From contig NC_091260.1 in assembly GCF_042477335.2 (NCBI RefSeq), forward strand, positions 54,083,001-54,147,000: a DNA stretch of 64,000 bases, given 5' to 3'. The notes beneath the pieces are model-generated. The model was given only the letters and a program-made list of their open reading frames with translations. It searched no databases and was not told where the DNA came from. Below are positions 33,357-44,249 of this stretch, piece by piece; position 1 is the stretch's first letter; the number at the start of each line of letters is the position of its first letter. Position numbers and translations under genes: made by a program. The DNA is from Ovis canadensis (lineage: Eukaryota > Chordata > Mammalia > Artiodactyla > Bovidae).

Positions 33357-33483
33357 TGGGCACCAACTCATGAAACCAGCCCTGTTTCCTTCTAATATGG
33401 GAAATATAGATGTGAAGCTAAAAATTGCAAGCTTCTCTAAACATATGGATTTGGATAAACAGAGGGTACATGCACTCATGTGT
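33357..33483 (+). repeat. Probable source of the 127-bp inverted copy
   Basis: A segment in otherwise non-repeat DNA that reappears inverted at 32586-32712. Centre-to-centre distance is about 770 bp. Confidence 0.9.
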
Positions 33484-34454
33484 ATAGAACTGACTCTCTC
33501 CAGTATTGTTCTCTTAAACTAGTTGCTCACGTGTAGGATTACTGAGACAAAGGTAGAAACATTATTGGGCCTCTGGCTGCGTACTGACAGATTACTTTGA
33601 TGAAGTGTGTGGTGACTTCCAGCAAATCCCATCAATAGGTTGCTTTGGCATGGGGGATGGGGTGGGGATTACTTCTCAATTTTTAAAAACCAACATTTTT
33701 TAAATTAAAGCATGCTATTTAGTGATGTCATGCAGCAGACTATTTTAAAATGTCACCCTTCATGTTGATCTTAATGCATCCAGCATAAAAGGAAAGGAGA
33801 GAGGAAAAACAAGAGAAAAAAACAAAAGGGATAGAAAAATGAAACCTCATCAGGAAAGTATCTTACCTCCAGTCATCATTGCAAAATGTTGTAGTTGGAT
33901 CTATCACTTGTTATTGTAATCGGGCAAATGCATCTGGTCTCATACCTTCATTATCAGTATTCATCCTAAGTCCTGTCTCACTTGCTGCTTTTACTGTGGT
34001 TATTTTTATGTATTTTTATCCCCCCATCTTTTCACCCTCAAAAAAATTATAAGCCCCCTGGATTTTCTGCTGTTCTGCATGATCCCACAATGCTTGGCAC
34101 AGTGACAGGTACATAGTTGTCACCAGACTTTCTGAAAGGGTCAGGAAAATTCAAACAGCTTATGTAAGTTGAAGTCCCCCACCCTAACCTCTCATCCTCA
34201 TGTGTAGCTATTTCTTAATTTATGAGTTTTAGGCAGAATTATATCATAGTCATGAATGAAAAGATAAAGATTCAAATTCAGAAATATATATATACACAGA
34301 AACACACAAGAGAATGACATTTTATGAAACTGAAATACTTGCAGTATTCAGAGCACACAATAGTGGCATTTTTACCAAAATTGCTTCCTAATTAATATCT
34401 AAATTTAGGAAATTTAATATGTCATGAAGAAGAGCTTTTAATTGGCAGATAAAA
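33484..34454. other. Non-repeat DNA
   Basis: No gene seen. A weak L2-like end is possible at about 34035-34112 (CTGCATGATCCCACAATGCTTGGCACAGTGAC-type pattern). Confidence 0.4.
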
Positions 34455-34467
34455 CTATGAATATATT

Positions 34468-34655
34468 CTGACTCTTGCGACCTGTAGCCTGTGGACTGTA
34501 GCCTGCCAGGCTCCTCTGTCCATGGGATTCTCCAGGCAAGAATACTGGAGTGGGTTGCCATTTCCTTCTCCAGTGGATCTTCCCAATCAAGGGATCGAAC
34601 CCAGGTCTCCCGCATTGTAAGCAGATGCTTTTACCATCTGAGCCACCAGGGAAGT
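34468..34655 (-). mobile_element. Bov-tA SINE
   Basis: Reverse-orientation Bov-tA with the tRNA head at the right (GAGCCACCAGGGAAGTC). Perfect 13-bp TSD CTATGAATATATT at 34455-34467 and 34656-34668. Confidence 0.93.
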
Positions 34656-34668
34656 CTATGAATATATT

Positions 34669-35054
34669 AAAAGTTTATAAATACAGTATACATTAAAAAG
34701 TTATAAATATTATGTTGAAGCTAACAGAAAATTAAGTTAAACATATGTATGTAAAAATATTTTAAATTGAAATGCTTCCCTTTCTGTTTTTCTTAAACCA
34801 GAGTTGAAACCAGCAATAATAAATGTAGACAACTGAATATAAGACACTATACAAATGGAGAAAAAATGTTTTTAAGGCGATTCACCAAACAGTGCAGTTA
34901 CTACATACAAGTGTCCTGGCCATTTTGAAACTCTGAATATAAATATTGATGTAAATACAGTATAGACAGATATAAAGATATATTATGGATAATTGAAAGG
35001 ATTATCATCACTGTGTTCTCTGAAAACAGGAGGTAATGTAAAAATACTAACACA
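34669..35054. other. Non-repeat AT-rich DNA
   Basis: Nothing recognised. Confidence 0.45.
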
Positions 35055-35470
35055 AGGTTTATTGAACACTTTTCGTGTGAAAGGTTTGCTAGATTATTTA
35101 ATTCTTCCAACAATCCTAAGGAAATAGAGACTGTTACCTGCTGTTTTGCAGAGGAGGAAACTGAGACTCAAGAAAGTGAACTAAGGGACTTCCCTGAAAG
35201 TCCGTTGGTTGAGACTCTGCCTTCCAATGCAGGGGGTGTGGGTTCAATCCTTGGTTGGGGAGCTAATATCCCATGTGCCTTGTGGCCAAAAAGCAAAACA
35301 AAAAGAAAAGCTCATAAAATAGAAGCAATATTATAACAAAAATTCAATGAAGATTTTAAGAAAATAGTCCACATTAAAAAAGAAACAAAAACTTTAAGTG
35401 AACTAAGCTAGTAAGCAGGGGAACCAGAACATGAACCCAAGCAACCAAGTCTTGCTTTAGCATCTACATT
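35055..35470 (-). mobile_element. MIR SINE split by a CHR SINE
   Basis: The right half of reverse MIR (GCAGAGGAGGAAACTGAGACTC) lies left of the insertion, and the remainder (AAGTGAACTAAGCTAGTAAGC, then GAACATGAACCCAAGCA) lies right of it. Together they restore the MIR order. Confidence 0.72.
35186..35395 (+). mobile_element. CHR-type tRNA-Glu SINE
   Basis: GGACTTCCC head (35187), B-box GGTTCAATCC (35241-35250), body ending GTGGCCAAAAAGC and a long A-rich tail. Perfect 12-bp TSD AAGTGAACTAAG at 35174-35185 and 35396-35407, inside a MIR. Confidence 0.92.
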
Positions 35471-36535
35471 TGTCTACCTTGCATGGATTCACTATCCTTA
35501 AAGCTTGGACCATGCCTCCAACTGCTTCTTAACTTGGAAGCTGACTCGTGGGGCTTGCTAGATTTAGCACATTAAAAATAGAGCATATTCAGTTGAAATT
35601 GAACTTCAGATAAGCAATGAAATTTTTTTTGTACAAGTATGTTCCATTGTTCAGGACATACTTATATCAAAAATGACTCATTGTTTACTTAAAATTCAAA
35701 TGTAACGTGGTGTCCTATATTTTATCTGGCAATCCTACCAGCTTGCCATCTCCCAGGACCTCTGAGTAACCATCACAGTTTCTGAAATGACAGCAATGTG
35801 GCTTTTTGAGAAAGATAGAAGAGAAATTATAGGTTAAAGTTGGCATCAGGGATAAGGACAGACCCTGTTTCCATAGACAAAATCCCCACTTAATAGCAGC
35901 CAGAATGAGCATCCCTCTTAAGCCTGCAGATTGGGTCAAATAGCCTCATTGAACCTGTCCTCTCCTAGACCCTGTAAAGCTTAATCAATGTTTACAGAAT
36001 GAGGGCCTTCTGACCTTCAGACTTCTTACCTTGTAAATAATGATAATTTTTCACTGTGTTGTTTTGAAGGTCAAGTGAGGTTGTGTATGTAAACATTTAC
36101 TATAAAGGATGTTTTGAGACTCATGTTTTCGGACATATGAAATTAAGAGGTTATGTCATTTTTTTTTCCAAGAACCAAGAATAAATACTGTTAATCCAAA
36201 CCACTTTCAGTGAACATGTAAACCAGGAAGCCTAGTATTTAAACAGATTAAGATAAAAACTAACATACTTGAAAGCGTATTTTTTAAAAAGGCAGATTTA
36301 AATTCTGAAATCAGCTGTACAAATGACTTGGGATCTGCTCAAGCAGTTATGTACAAGCAAAAATAGCCCTTTTAATTCTTTATTTCCATTATAACAGAGT
36401 CAACTATTTTTAAATAATATGCTATCAAAAGCAAGTAATATTAATAAACATCATCGTTTGTTTCTTTTTACCTGAAGAGTTACCAAAACACAATTACATA
36501 CAACAAAGATTTCATTAAAGATGCTAGCCAAGAGT
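35471..36535. other. Non-repeat DNA with one hairpin repeat
   Basis: Apart from the inverted repeat at 35592-35707 I recognise nothing. Confidence 0.4.
35592..35707. repeat. Imperfect inverted repeat, probable ancient hairpin element
   Basis: Arms of about 54 bp (35592-35645 and 35654-35707) around an 8-base loop. The inner ends ACAAGTATGTTCC and GGACATACTTATA pair well; the outer parts pair less well. TTTATCTGGCAA follows. It resembles an old palindromic mammalian repeat that I cannot name. Confidence 0.6.
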
Positions 36536-36544
36536 AACATGGAA

Positions 36545-36673
36545 AGTTCAGTTCAGCCGCTCAGTCATGTCTGCCTCTGCGACCCCAGGGATGTAGCATG
36601 CCAGGCTTCCCTGTCAATCACCAGCTCCCAAAGCTTGCTCACACTCATGTCCATTGAGTCGATGACTGGCATC
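36545..36673 (-). mobile_element. BovB LINE, very short 3' fragment
   Basis: 129 bp of BovB 3' end, reverse, starting AGTTCAGTTCAGCCGCTCAG. TSD AACATGGAA (36536-36544) and AACATGGGAA (36674-36683). Confidence 0.85.
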
Positions 36674-36683
36674 AACATGGGAA

Positions 36684-37197
36684 GAGGAAAAGTAAATATG
36701 TTACACATATACAAGGTGATAGTGAGACAAGGAATTTTGAATGAATATTTTAATTTACCAACTTTTTTCAGATTTTTGCTCAAGTTCTTATCTTTTAGAA
36801 AAGTCTTAGTTTTAAAGAAATCTCCTCCATCTTACAAATGGGGATTTCAACTCTGTTCTGCCCAGAAGGAAACATATTTATTAAAAAAAAAAAAAAAAAC
36901 TATGAAGAAAAGTTAGTTGAACAGAAATCTCAAATATTCAAGTTGGGTTGATCAGCAGAAACAATTTGTTCCTCCAGATTCCTTTGTAGGCCACCATACC
37001 TCAGTCTGACCAGGGTTAGTCTATGTGAAATCTAACTTCTTGCACTAGAGATTTCTGAAAGAGTTCTTAAGGAACTCTAGGGAGTTTGAGGAGAAATGAT
37101 GAGAAATGGCTGAAGCCTGTGGACCAGAATGTAGTCCTGTGGCTTCAAGAAGTATGCAACTGAGGAGATAGGGTTGTAAGAAAAAGAACAGAGACCT
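36684..37197. other. Non-repeat DNA
   Basis: Nothing recognised. An A-run lies near 36882-36899. Confidence 0.45.
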
Positions 37198-37375
37198 TGC
37201 AAGGCAGGAAAATCTGAATTCTTGCCCTACCTCCACTGCTAACTTGCTGTGTGATGCTGGGCATATCACTCAATCCTTCTGAGCCTCCATTTTCCTATCT
37301 TCAAAATGGAGATGGTAACACCTCACAGGGGTGTTCTGAGGAGGAAATGAGATCAAAAACATACCTTTTAAAGTT
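37198..37375 (+). mobile_element. MIR SINE
   Basis: Good MIR match: CTAACTTGCTGTGTGATGCTGG, GAGCCTCCATTTTCCTATCTTC, AAAATGGAGATGGTAACACC, then GTGTTCTGAGGAGG. Confidence 0.85.
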
Positions 37376-37598
37376 GGATGGTTGTTATAAACACCATTCT
37401 TGCAATACTCATAAGGGAGTAGAACCTAAAGCCTAGCTGCTCAGGAAAGAGGGGGTTCCGTGAAGGGAAATATAAGAAGCAGAATTCAAAACTTTCTACA
37501 GTTGAGTACATATGGGTACAAAGAAACCAAGGATGGAAAGGTGACACAGAGGGCAGAAAAAGAATGATAGTTCCCGAAATTTCTGATGTTAACTGGGA

Positions 37599-37829
37599 TG
37601 TACCTGCGTGCATGCATGCTCAGTTACTTCAGTCGTGTCCAGCTCTTTGTGACCCTATGGACTGTAGCCCACCAACCTCCTCTGTCCATGAGATTCTCCA
37701 GACGAGAATACTGGAGAGGGTGCCATGCCCTCCTCTGAGGGCTCTTCCAGACTCAGGGATCAAACCCAAGTCTCTTTCCTCTCCTGTATTGGCAGGCAGG
37801 TTCTTTACCACTCGTGCCACCTGGGGGCC
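37599..37829 (-). mobile_element. Bov-tA SINE
   Basis: Reverse-orientation Bov-tA with TSD TGTTAACTGGGA (37587-37598) and TGTTAACTAGGA (37830-37841), one mismatch. The tRNA head is diverged and carries an insertion (TCTTTCCTCTCC near 37772). Confidence 0.9.
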
Positions 37830-37841
37830 TGTTAACTAGGA

Positions 37842-39428
37842 CATAGACCTGGATATTATTGTAAAGACTTCCAATGTCTGTGCACTCAACACTGAAGTCA
37901 ACATACGTGTAGCTGGTCTCACAAGATCTCTTCACACAATTATACCCCCATTTGTGCTGTGCCTGAGAGTTGAGTGGAAACAACCCAAGACAGGAGCAGT
38001 GACTCAGGAGAGAAGAAAGGCCATGGGTTTGAAGGAGAAATATATGATTGGATGTGATAGAGGAAACTTTCCCTAGTGTCAACCAAACCAGATAGATGCA
38101 TTCTGCCTGCATGAGTTCACATTTTGCAACGGCTCCAAATTGGAAACAGTTGGCAGACAGGAAATCAAGTCAAATCAAATCAAATCAAATTATGTGTTCA
38201 GTCTTGCTCTTTCCTCTGCTGCCCTGCAGGTAAGAATGAGGAATGAATGAGATACCAGGTACTGATGCCCCAAATTCAGTGGATGTGTTAAAGTTCATCA
38301 GTGTGATTTACTTGAAGTCCCCTCCTCCATTTGGCTTAGGGTGAAAGAGAGTATTCTCTGCCCACTACCCCAGGACAGGGGTTATCCCCATCATGCAAAA
38401 GTCTTCTCCAGGGATGTGCTTCTGCTAATCTTGTCAATCTCCTCATTAATCCATAGCATTTTCAATATATATATATATAACCTCTTATATAGCAAATTTG
38501 GATCACTCACTTTGCAAGTCCAGCAAAAACGGTCTGATAGCCTTACTTTAGAATATAGGCATTCACATCTATTGTTTCATTCTTGATTTTATGATCCTCT
38601 AGGAAAACTGAGACATCAAGAAAATTCTCAGTTAACATCCCACTTCATTAGTATATTGACGGAAAAATTTAAAGGAATATGCACAGAGCCATGTATAGTG
38701 ATTTTCAAGGAAGTGGAGGTAATCAAAAGAGACTTTAACTTTCTGCATGACAGTTCTACTAAGTTCAGATTTGGAGGTGTATGTCTAACTTTTGCAATAT
38801 GAAAAAAGTCATTAATATAAATGTCCCCAAGTTCTTAGGTCAAGATATTCACAGGGAAAGTTGAATTAAATATAAAGTCCAAGGAGATGATGGACTCTGG
38901 TTTCAAGGCATGATTAAGCTGTAGATTCAAAAGATGACATCAGCTCCCTGCCCTCTCTCCCTCCAAAGTTTGGCTTTGCCTTCCTCTGAGTTGGCTCCAT
39001 GCCCAGGCAGACTATCTCTGTGTGGAAACAAATGGGCCTCCCAGAAGTTTCGAGTTCAGCTGTGAGCGCCAGGAATACCGGGTTTCTTGGTGCTCACCAA
39101 GTTGGGAATAGGGGGAGTCTCTCCTTCATAGAACTCATGTTCATCTCCCCCACCCCCAGGGTTCTCAGTAGTCCTGCTGGGACCTCTGGACCTATCGTTA
39201 TGTCCAGGGAGTAGAGCACTTTGATTAGCCAGCCTGAGTGAAGTGGCTACCAAGTGATAAGATGTTATAGACTTTATGGTCTTCTTAAACTCAAGAACAC
39301 CAGTAACTGAGATGAAATTGAATTGACTTGCTCATCCCATAAGGTTACTACCCTTGCTGAACCAGAGATTCAAATTAGTAGTAACCACTTTACTTATATT
39401 ATTTGATTTGATTTCAGGAAACCCTTTG
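37842..39428. other. Non-repeat DNA
   Basis: No gene or interspersed repeat recognised in about 1.6 kb. Contains a (TCAAA)n microsatellite and a short TA run (38467-38480). Confidence 0.45.
38165..38190 (+). repeat. (TCAAA)n simple repeat
   Basis: Five pentamer units, the first reading TCAAG. Confidence 0.9.
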
Positions 39429-39436
39429 ATGTAGGG

Positions 39437-39597
39437 CAGTGGTTCTCAAAGTATGGTCTCCACAATGGTAGCATCCCCTGAAAACTTGCTAGAAACGCAT
39501 GTCCTTGGGTTCCCCCCAAGACTTACTGGGCCAGCAATCTGTGTTTCAGCAAGTTCTCCAGCTGCTTCTGATGCATACTAAAGTCTGGGGACCACTG
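39437..39597 (+). mobile_element. MER5A-type hAT DNA transposon
   Basis: A 161-bp non-autonomous hAT element with terminal inverted repeats CAGTGGTTCTCAAA (39437) and GGGGACCACTG (39597). The 8-bp TSD is ATGTAGGG (39429-39436) and ATGTAGGA (39598-39605), one mismatch, as expected for hAT. Confidence 0.9.
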
Positions 39598-39605
39598 ATG
39601 TAGGA

Positions 39606-41202
39606 GACATTACCACTAAAGAATTTATTATATGATATCAGATATGGGATCTTTGAGGTCCCTTATAGCTAAAATGTCTATAATATATTCTTCACAGTTA
39701 TCAAAGGTTTGGTATTCAGAGAAGCTTAACCCAGGCACACCTTGGATACAGTGAGATTCCATGTCAGATGCTAGTCCTCTGACTGAAGCTAAAGCCAGAA
39801 GCAAATGGCCCACCCAGACCTTTCCCCAATGCCACTCCATCCTATGAAAAACAATGAAAGGCATAGCCAAGTCAAGGACACCATCAGAAAGCAATCAGCA
39901 AAACAGGCAGAAGAGACAAGAGCTTTAAACTTGAGATGCTTTCATCAAAACATCATGTTCCTTCTCTCTGCTTCACCCAGCAGTTTCTGACGGAAGTGAA
40001 ATCCTTCTCTCGGCTTCCAAGAAAGATTTATGACTGAAAAAGAACAGATTTTACCTGGCAGTGGGTGCATGCAAGGTTTGTTCTCCTTCATGGCAGGCCC
40101 AATTGCTCTTTATTTTGCAGATGCTAATATTAGACTCAGTTAATCATTGCACATTCCTTTTATTAGGTGAGGAGCTACATTCTTGAAACCACTCTCAGGA
40201 AAACAATCCTTCCTTTCCAGACCACCCTGAGTTGTAGACTTGGGTTTTCGGCAGCAGGAGCACCACTGGGCCATGTGGCAGACGTCTGGGCAACCCAGAG
40301 ACATCTGTTCCTCAGCCTCAACCCTTTGCAAGTGGTTCGGGAACTTCCTCTTTTCTTGTTCATTTGGCCCAAGGTTGCTCCTTCTACAAACATCCAGAAG
40401 GTATTAGTACCACCAGAATATCAGACTTTATTGCCTCTTTCCTTATGGGCAAACTGGCCTGTGATGAGGGCAAGCCTGTTGGCATAGGATATATTCAATC
40501 TACTTTATTTGAAGGCCCTAATTCAGACAAGTTACAACCATCTGAGTTTTGTGCAAAAGCTAAAATAGTTTGGTTAGCTCTCAGTGAATATGTCTTGATT
40601 CTAAAAGTCATTTCTAAGTTGATTATTGGCAAATTAGGAGTCAATTTGCCCTAGAAACATTGTGGTTAGATTCTGAGCCAACCCCCAGAATGCTTCCTTA
40701 ACTCATTTTGTGCCTGGAGTGTAGCAGTCCATTAAGAGCACCATGAAATCTCATCACCACGTTCAACACTGCTTTTGAAATAAAAACATGGCAAGTTCCA
40801 ACTCAGGACATCAGGAAGCAGTTGCTGGGACTCTCCTGTTCCACCATGGTAGTCTGTGGGACTCTCAGCAGTAAGGTGGGGATCCCAAAAAGCAGAAATG
40901 GGATCCCACAGGGAGACTTGGGGTGATGGCAGCAACAGAAGCTTTGGGCTTCAGGCAGCGGCAGACATCCATTATTTCACATGATGGTCCCCATCCTTGC
41001 TGAATAAAACAGTGGAGGAAATGGAGATTCAGGAAACAGGAGGAGGGAAAGGTGGCCTCTCACAGAAGCGGTGATGCCCCGCAGGGAGATCAGCCTCTGG
41101 CTTGGCCTCCAAAACAGGAAATACTTCAGAGTCCTGAATTAGGAAGTGGTCCATATGATGACCACAGCAGAACAAAAGAGCATGCTAACAATAAGGTCCT
41201 AC
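39606..41202. other. Non-repeat DNA with unremarkable frames
   Basis: Two overlapping plus-strand frames (40167-40487 and 40364-40654, 106 and 96 codons) and antisense frames overlap. None shows a domain, and codon positions look random. Nothing else recognised. Confidence 0.4.
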
Positions 41203-41232
41203 TTCACACACACATACACACACACACACACC
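41203..41232 (+). repeat. (CA)n microsatellite
   Basis: About 15 CA dinucleotides with one AT interruption, then CCCAAAAAAAA. Confidence 0.95.
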
Positions 41233-42209
41233 CCAAAAAAAAGATTTATAACTGGCAGATCAATTCAAAATATAAATGCTTCACTACGCTTGAAACTAAT
41301 TCATCCCCTTAAATCTTTTAGCACCTACTTCTCTGCCCACCCCAAGTTTCCATGATCAGACCTCACCCAGTGACGATTTACTGAGTACTTGCTCTGTGCC
41401 AAGACCAACCTCATGTATCTACTATTAGTTTGCACAACCTGCAGAACATTTGCTGTGCCTTGAATATAGACTCATTTGCCTCGTTTTTTTCCCACATAAC
41501 ACCTTCGGGGCCTTCTCCTCTCCTTTGTTCTTTCTTTTACCCCCCTAAATTCACTCCATCTGACCATCTCTCCTAGGGAGACTTGTGGATTCTGCTCATT
41601 AAGAATCCCACTCCTTGTCATACCCCAGATGGAGAAGATCCTCTCTGCTCCCCAAACAAGGAAGCAGACCTCAGTCCCCGCTGCAGCCTGATGGTGAAGC
41701 AAGACAAACAAAGCCTGCCTCTGTTTCTGTCTGGATTCTCTTCTATAGGCTCTAACCACACTTACTTCTTTATACTCGCTTTCTTTTCCTTCCTTCCATT
41801 TTTTCCCTTGTATCCTTTTCTTTCCCTTCTCTCTCATTCTTCCTTCCTTCCTTCCTTTCAGCCTTTATCCTTGGAATCCATGCATTCTGCTAAGCGGTGT
41901 TGGGGAGTGGGTGAAACGTTACGAGTACACACATCCAATTACATACAGAAGCGATGCGGAGGTTAGGCTCCAAGTGATGAAAATAAGAATCCAGAATTAC
42001 ATTCCCAAAATAATCCTACTTGAAAGACTCCTTACAGGCATTCATGGAAGTTTCCAGCCTCTTAGAGTTCGTTTACATTTCATAGCTTTTACTTAATTTT
42101 CTTCAACTGTCTCTCCAAACATACTTCTTGGGTTCATAAATCATTTCCAGTGAAACTTGGATCATTTCTGATATAATTTCTATAACTTTGCTAGAATCTG
42201 AGACAATTC
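41233..42209. other. Non-repeat DNA with a pyrimidine tract
   Basis: A weak reverse MIR-like stretch may lie at 41372-41450 (TTTACTGAGTACTTGCTCTGTGCC). The T/C-rich tract at 41781-41862 includes (CTTC)n. No gene recognised. Confidence 0.4.
41781..41862 (+). repeat. Pyrimidine-rich tract with (CTTC)n
   Basis: A T/C-dominated run of about 80 bases, with about five CTTC units at 41841-41860. Confidence 0.85.
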
Positions 42210-42388
42210 ATTTCTTTTTTTAAATTTTTATTTCATATTGGAGTATCATTGATTAGCAGTATTGTATTAGTTTCAGATGCACAGTAAAGTGATTCAGTAA
42301 TGCATATACATGTATCTATTCTTCTTCAAATTCTTTTCCCATTTAGGTTATTACAGAGTTTTGAGCAGAGTTCCCTGTGTGACCATTC
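42210..42388 (-). mobile_element. L1 3' UTR fragment
   Basis: Antisense L1 3' UTR: GTATTAGTTTCAGATGCACAG, GTTATTACAGAGTTTTGAGC, GAGTTCCCTGTGTG. Confidence 0.8.
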
Positions 42389-42397
42389 ATTTCTAAG

Positions 42398-42980
42398 TGA
42401 AAGTGAAAGTTGCTCAGTCACGTCCAACTCTTTGCAACCCCATGGGCTATACAGTCCATGGAATTCTCCAGGCCAAAATACTGGAGTGGTAGTCTTTCCC
42501 TTCTCCAGGGGATCTTCCCAACCCAGGGATCAAACCCAGGTCTCCTGCATTCCAGGCAGTTTCTTTACCAGCTGAGCCACAAGGGAAGCCCAAGAATACT
42601 GGAGTGGGTAGCCTATCCCTTATCCAGGGGATCTTCCTGGCCCAGGAATCAAATTGGGGTCTCCTACATTGGCAACTCACTCCAGCACTCTTGCCTGGAA
42701 AACCCCATGGACGGAGGAGCCTGGTAGGCTGCAGTCCATGGGATCACTAAGAGTTGAACACGACTGAGCAACTTCACTTTCACTTTTCACTTTCATTCAT
42801 TGGAGAAGGAAATGGCAACCCACTCCAGTGTTCTTGCCTGGAGAATCCCAGGGACGGGGGAGCCTGGTGGGCTGCCGTCTATGGGATCGCACAGAGTCAG
42901 ACACGACTGAAGCGACTTAACAGCAACAGCAGCAGCATTGCAGGCAAATTCTTTACCAACTGAGCTACCAGGGAAGCCCT
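42398..42980 (-). mobile_element. Bov-tA heterodimer SINE with a nested Bov-A2
   Basis: A complete reverse Bov-tA (42398-42590) is joined to a second, partial Bov-tA (42591-42671 plus 42936-42980) at TTCTTGGGCTTCCC as read on the minus strand. One 9-bp TSD, ATTTCTAAG (42389-42397 and 42981-42989), encloses the whole, so the dimer inserted as a unit. A Bov-A2 later split the second tRNA head. Confidence 0.88.
42672..42935 (+). mobile_element. Bov-A2 SINE nested in the Bov-tA dimer
   Basis: 5'-truncated Bov-A2 in forward orientation with linker CTTTCACTTTTCACTTTCAT and an (AGC)n tail. Short TSD CATTG at 42667-42671 and 42936-42940. Confidence 0.9.
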
Positions 42981-42989
42981 ATTTCTAAG

Positions 42990-43320
42990 CAAACCTCTAC
43001 TTAAAAGGTTGTCTTTTCCATCTCTCAGTCAGCATTGTCAGCAGCGATCATCCTGCCTCTTGATAATCATGATGGTCTGAATCTCCTTAAAATATTAATA
43101 GTGGTCCCTGCAACCCTGCTTGCTACTTTTAATTTCATTGCTTCTATATAAGCATTTATTCATTAAACTATAAACAAATCTGTTCGAATTGCATGGGGCC
43201 AAATGTGAGAGAAATGCTGTAACATGCTATATTCCCAGCCCTCTCCAATCTTGTCCTTATAAGTTAAAAAAAAAAAGTCTTTCATACTGAAATTTAGATA
43301 ACAGGTAAGACTTAAAGACA
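42990..43320. other. Non-repeat DNA
   Basis: Nothing recognised. Confidence 0.45.
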
Positions 43321-43836
43321 GCATAGACCTAGAGAGCATATTACAAGGCAAAGTCTTCACTTTGCTGACAAAATTCCGTATATTCAAATAATTTTTCCAT
43401 TTGTCATGTATGGATGTGAGAGTTGGATCATAATGAAGGCTGAGTACTGAAGAATTGATGTTTTCGAATTGTGGTGCTGGAGAAGACTCTGGAGAGTCCC
43501 TTGGACTGCAAGAACATCAAACCAGTCAATCCTTAAGGAAATAAACCCCGAATACTCATTGCTAAAAGAATGCTAAATGATGCTAAAGCTGGAGCTCCAA
43601 TACTTTGGCCACCTGATGCTAAGAGCTCACTGATTGGAAAACACTCTGATGCTGAGAAAGATTGAAGGCAAAAGAAGAGGGCAGCAGAAGATGAGATGGT
43701 TAGATAGCATCACCTACTCAGTGGGCATGAACTTGAACAAACTCTAGGAGATAGATAGTGGAGGACAGGGAAGCCTGATGTGCCACAGTCCATGGAATCA
43801 TGAAGAGTCAGACACAATTTAGTGAGTGAACATTAA
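43321..43836 (+). mobile_element. BovB LINE 3' fragment, old copy
   Basis: Diverged BovB from the region corresponding to MTNLDSIFKS to the 3' end. Recognisable CATGTATGGATGTGAGAGTTGG at 43398 and GGAGAGTCCCTTGGACTGCAAG at 43491. Frames are broken throughout, with a repeated AATGCTAAATGATGCTAAAG insertion near 43569. Confidence 0.88.
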
Positions 43837-44022
43837 CAAAGCTTAGCAGTGACTTTTTCCAGTATATGGAATTTTCACTGGGGCCAATGTAAGGTGGAAT
43901 TTCTGGAAGGGAGCATCCAGGTATGTTCTGAAGCTCATGAAATATTAATATTATAACATTAAGGTAACCACTTACTGCCCTGGTCTGAGGGCTCTGAGAA
44001 ATCAGATGAATTGCTCACCACC

Positions 44023-44226
44023 ATGGCTCCTTGGTGGCTCAGACAGTAAAGAGACTGTCTGCAATGCAGGGGATCCAGGTTCGATCTCTGCGGTGGTAAG
44101 ATCCCCTGGAGAAGGGCATGGCAACCCACTCCAGTATTCTTGCCTGGAGAATTCCATGGACAGAGGAGCCTGGCAGGCTACAGTTCATGGGGTCGCAAAG
44201 AGTCAAACACAACTGAGTGACTAACC
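44023..44226 (+). mobile_element. Bov-tA SINE
   Basis: Bov-tA with head CTCCTTGGTGGCTCAGACAG, B-box GGTTCGATCTC and body to GACTAAC. Just upstream of the L1 nest. Confidence 0.92.
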
Positions 44227-44249
44227 CTGCTTCCTGAAATTCCAGGGTT

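Noticed and set aside
32497-33479. Two similar 86- and 95-codon frames on opposite strands as paralogous genes
   Set aside because: The similarity comes from the 127-bp inverted duplication. Both frames continue into unrelated or L1 sequence.
35187-35290. tRNA gene
   Set aside because: The A- and B-box-like sequences belong to a CHR SINE head with a long A-rich tail and a 12-bp TSD. The same applies to all Bov-tA heads.
40167-40654. 106- and 96-codon overlapping frames
   Set aside because: They overlap each other and antisense frames of similar size, show no motif and no convincing splice or start context.
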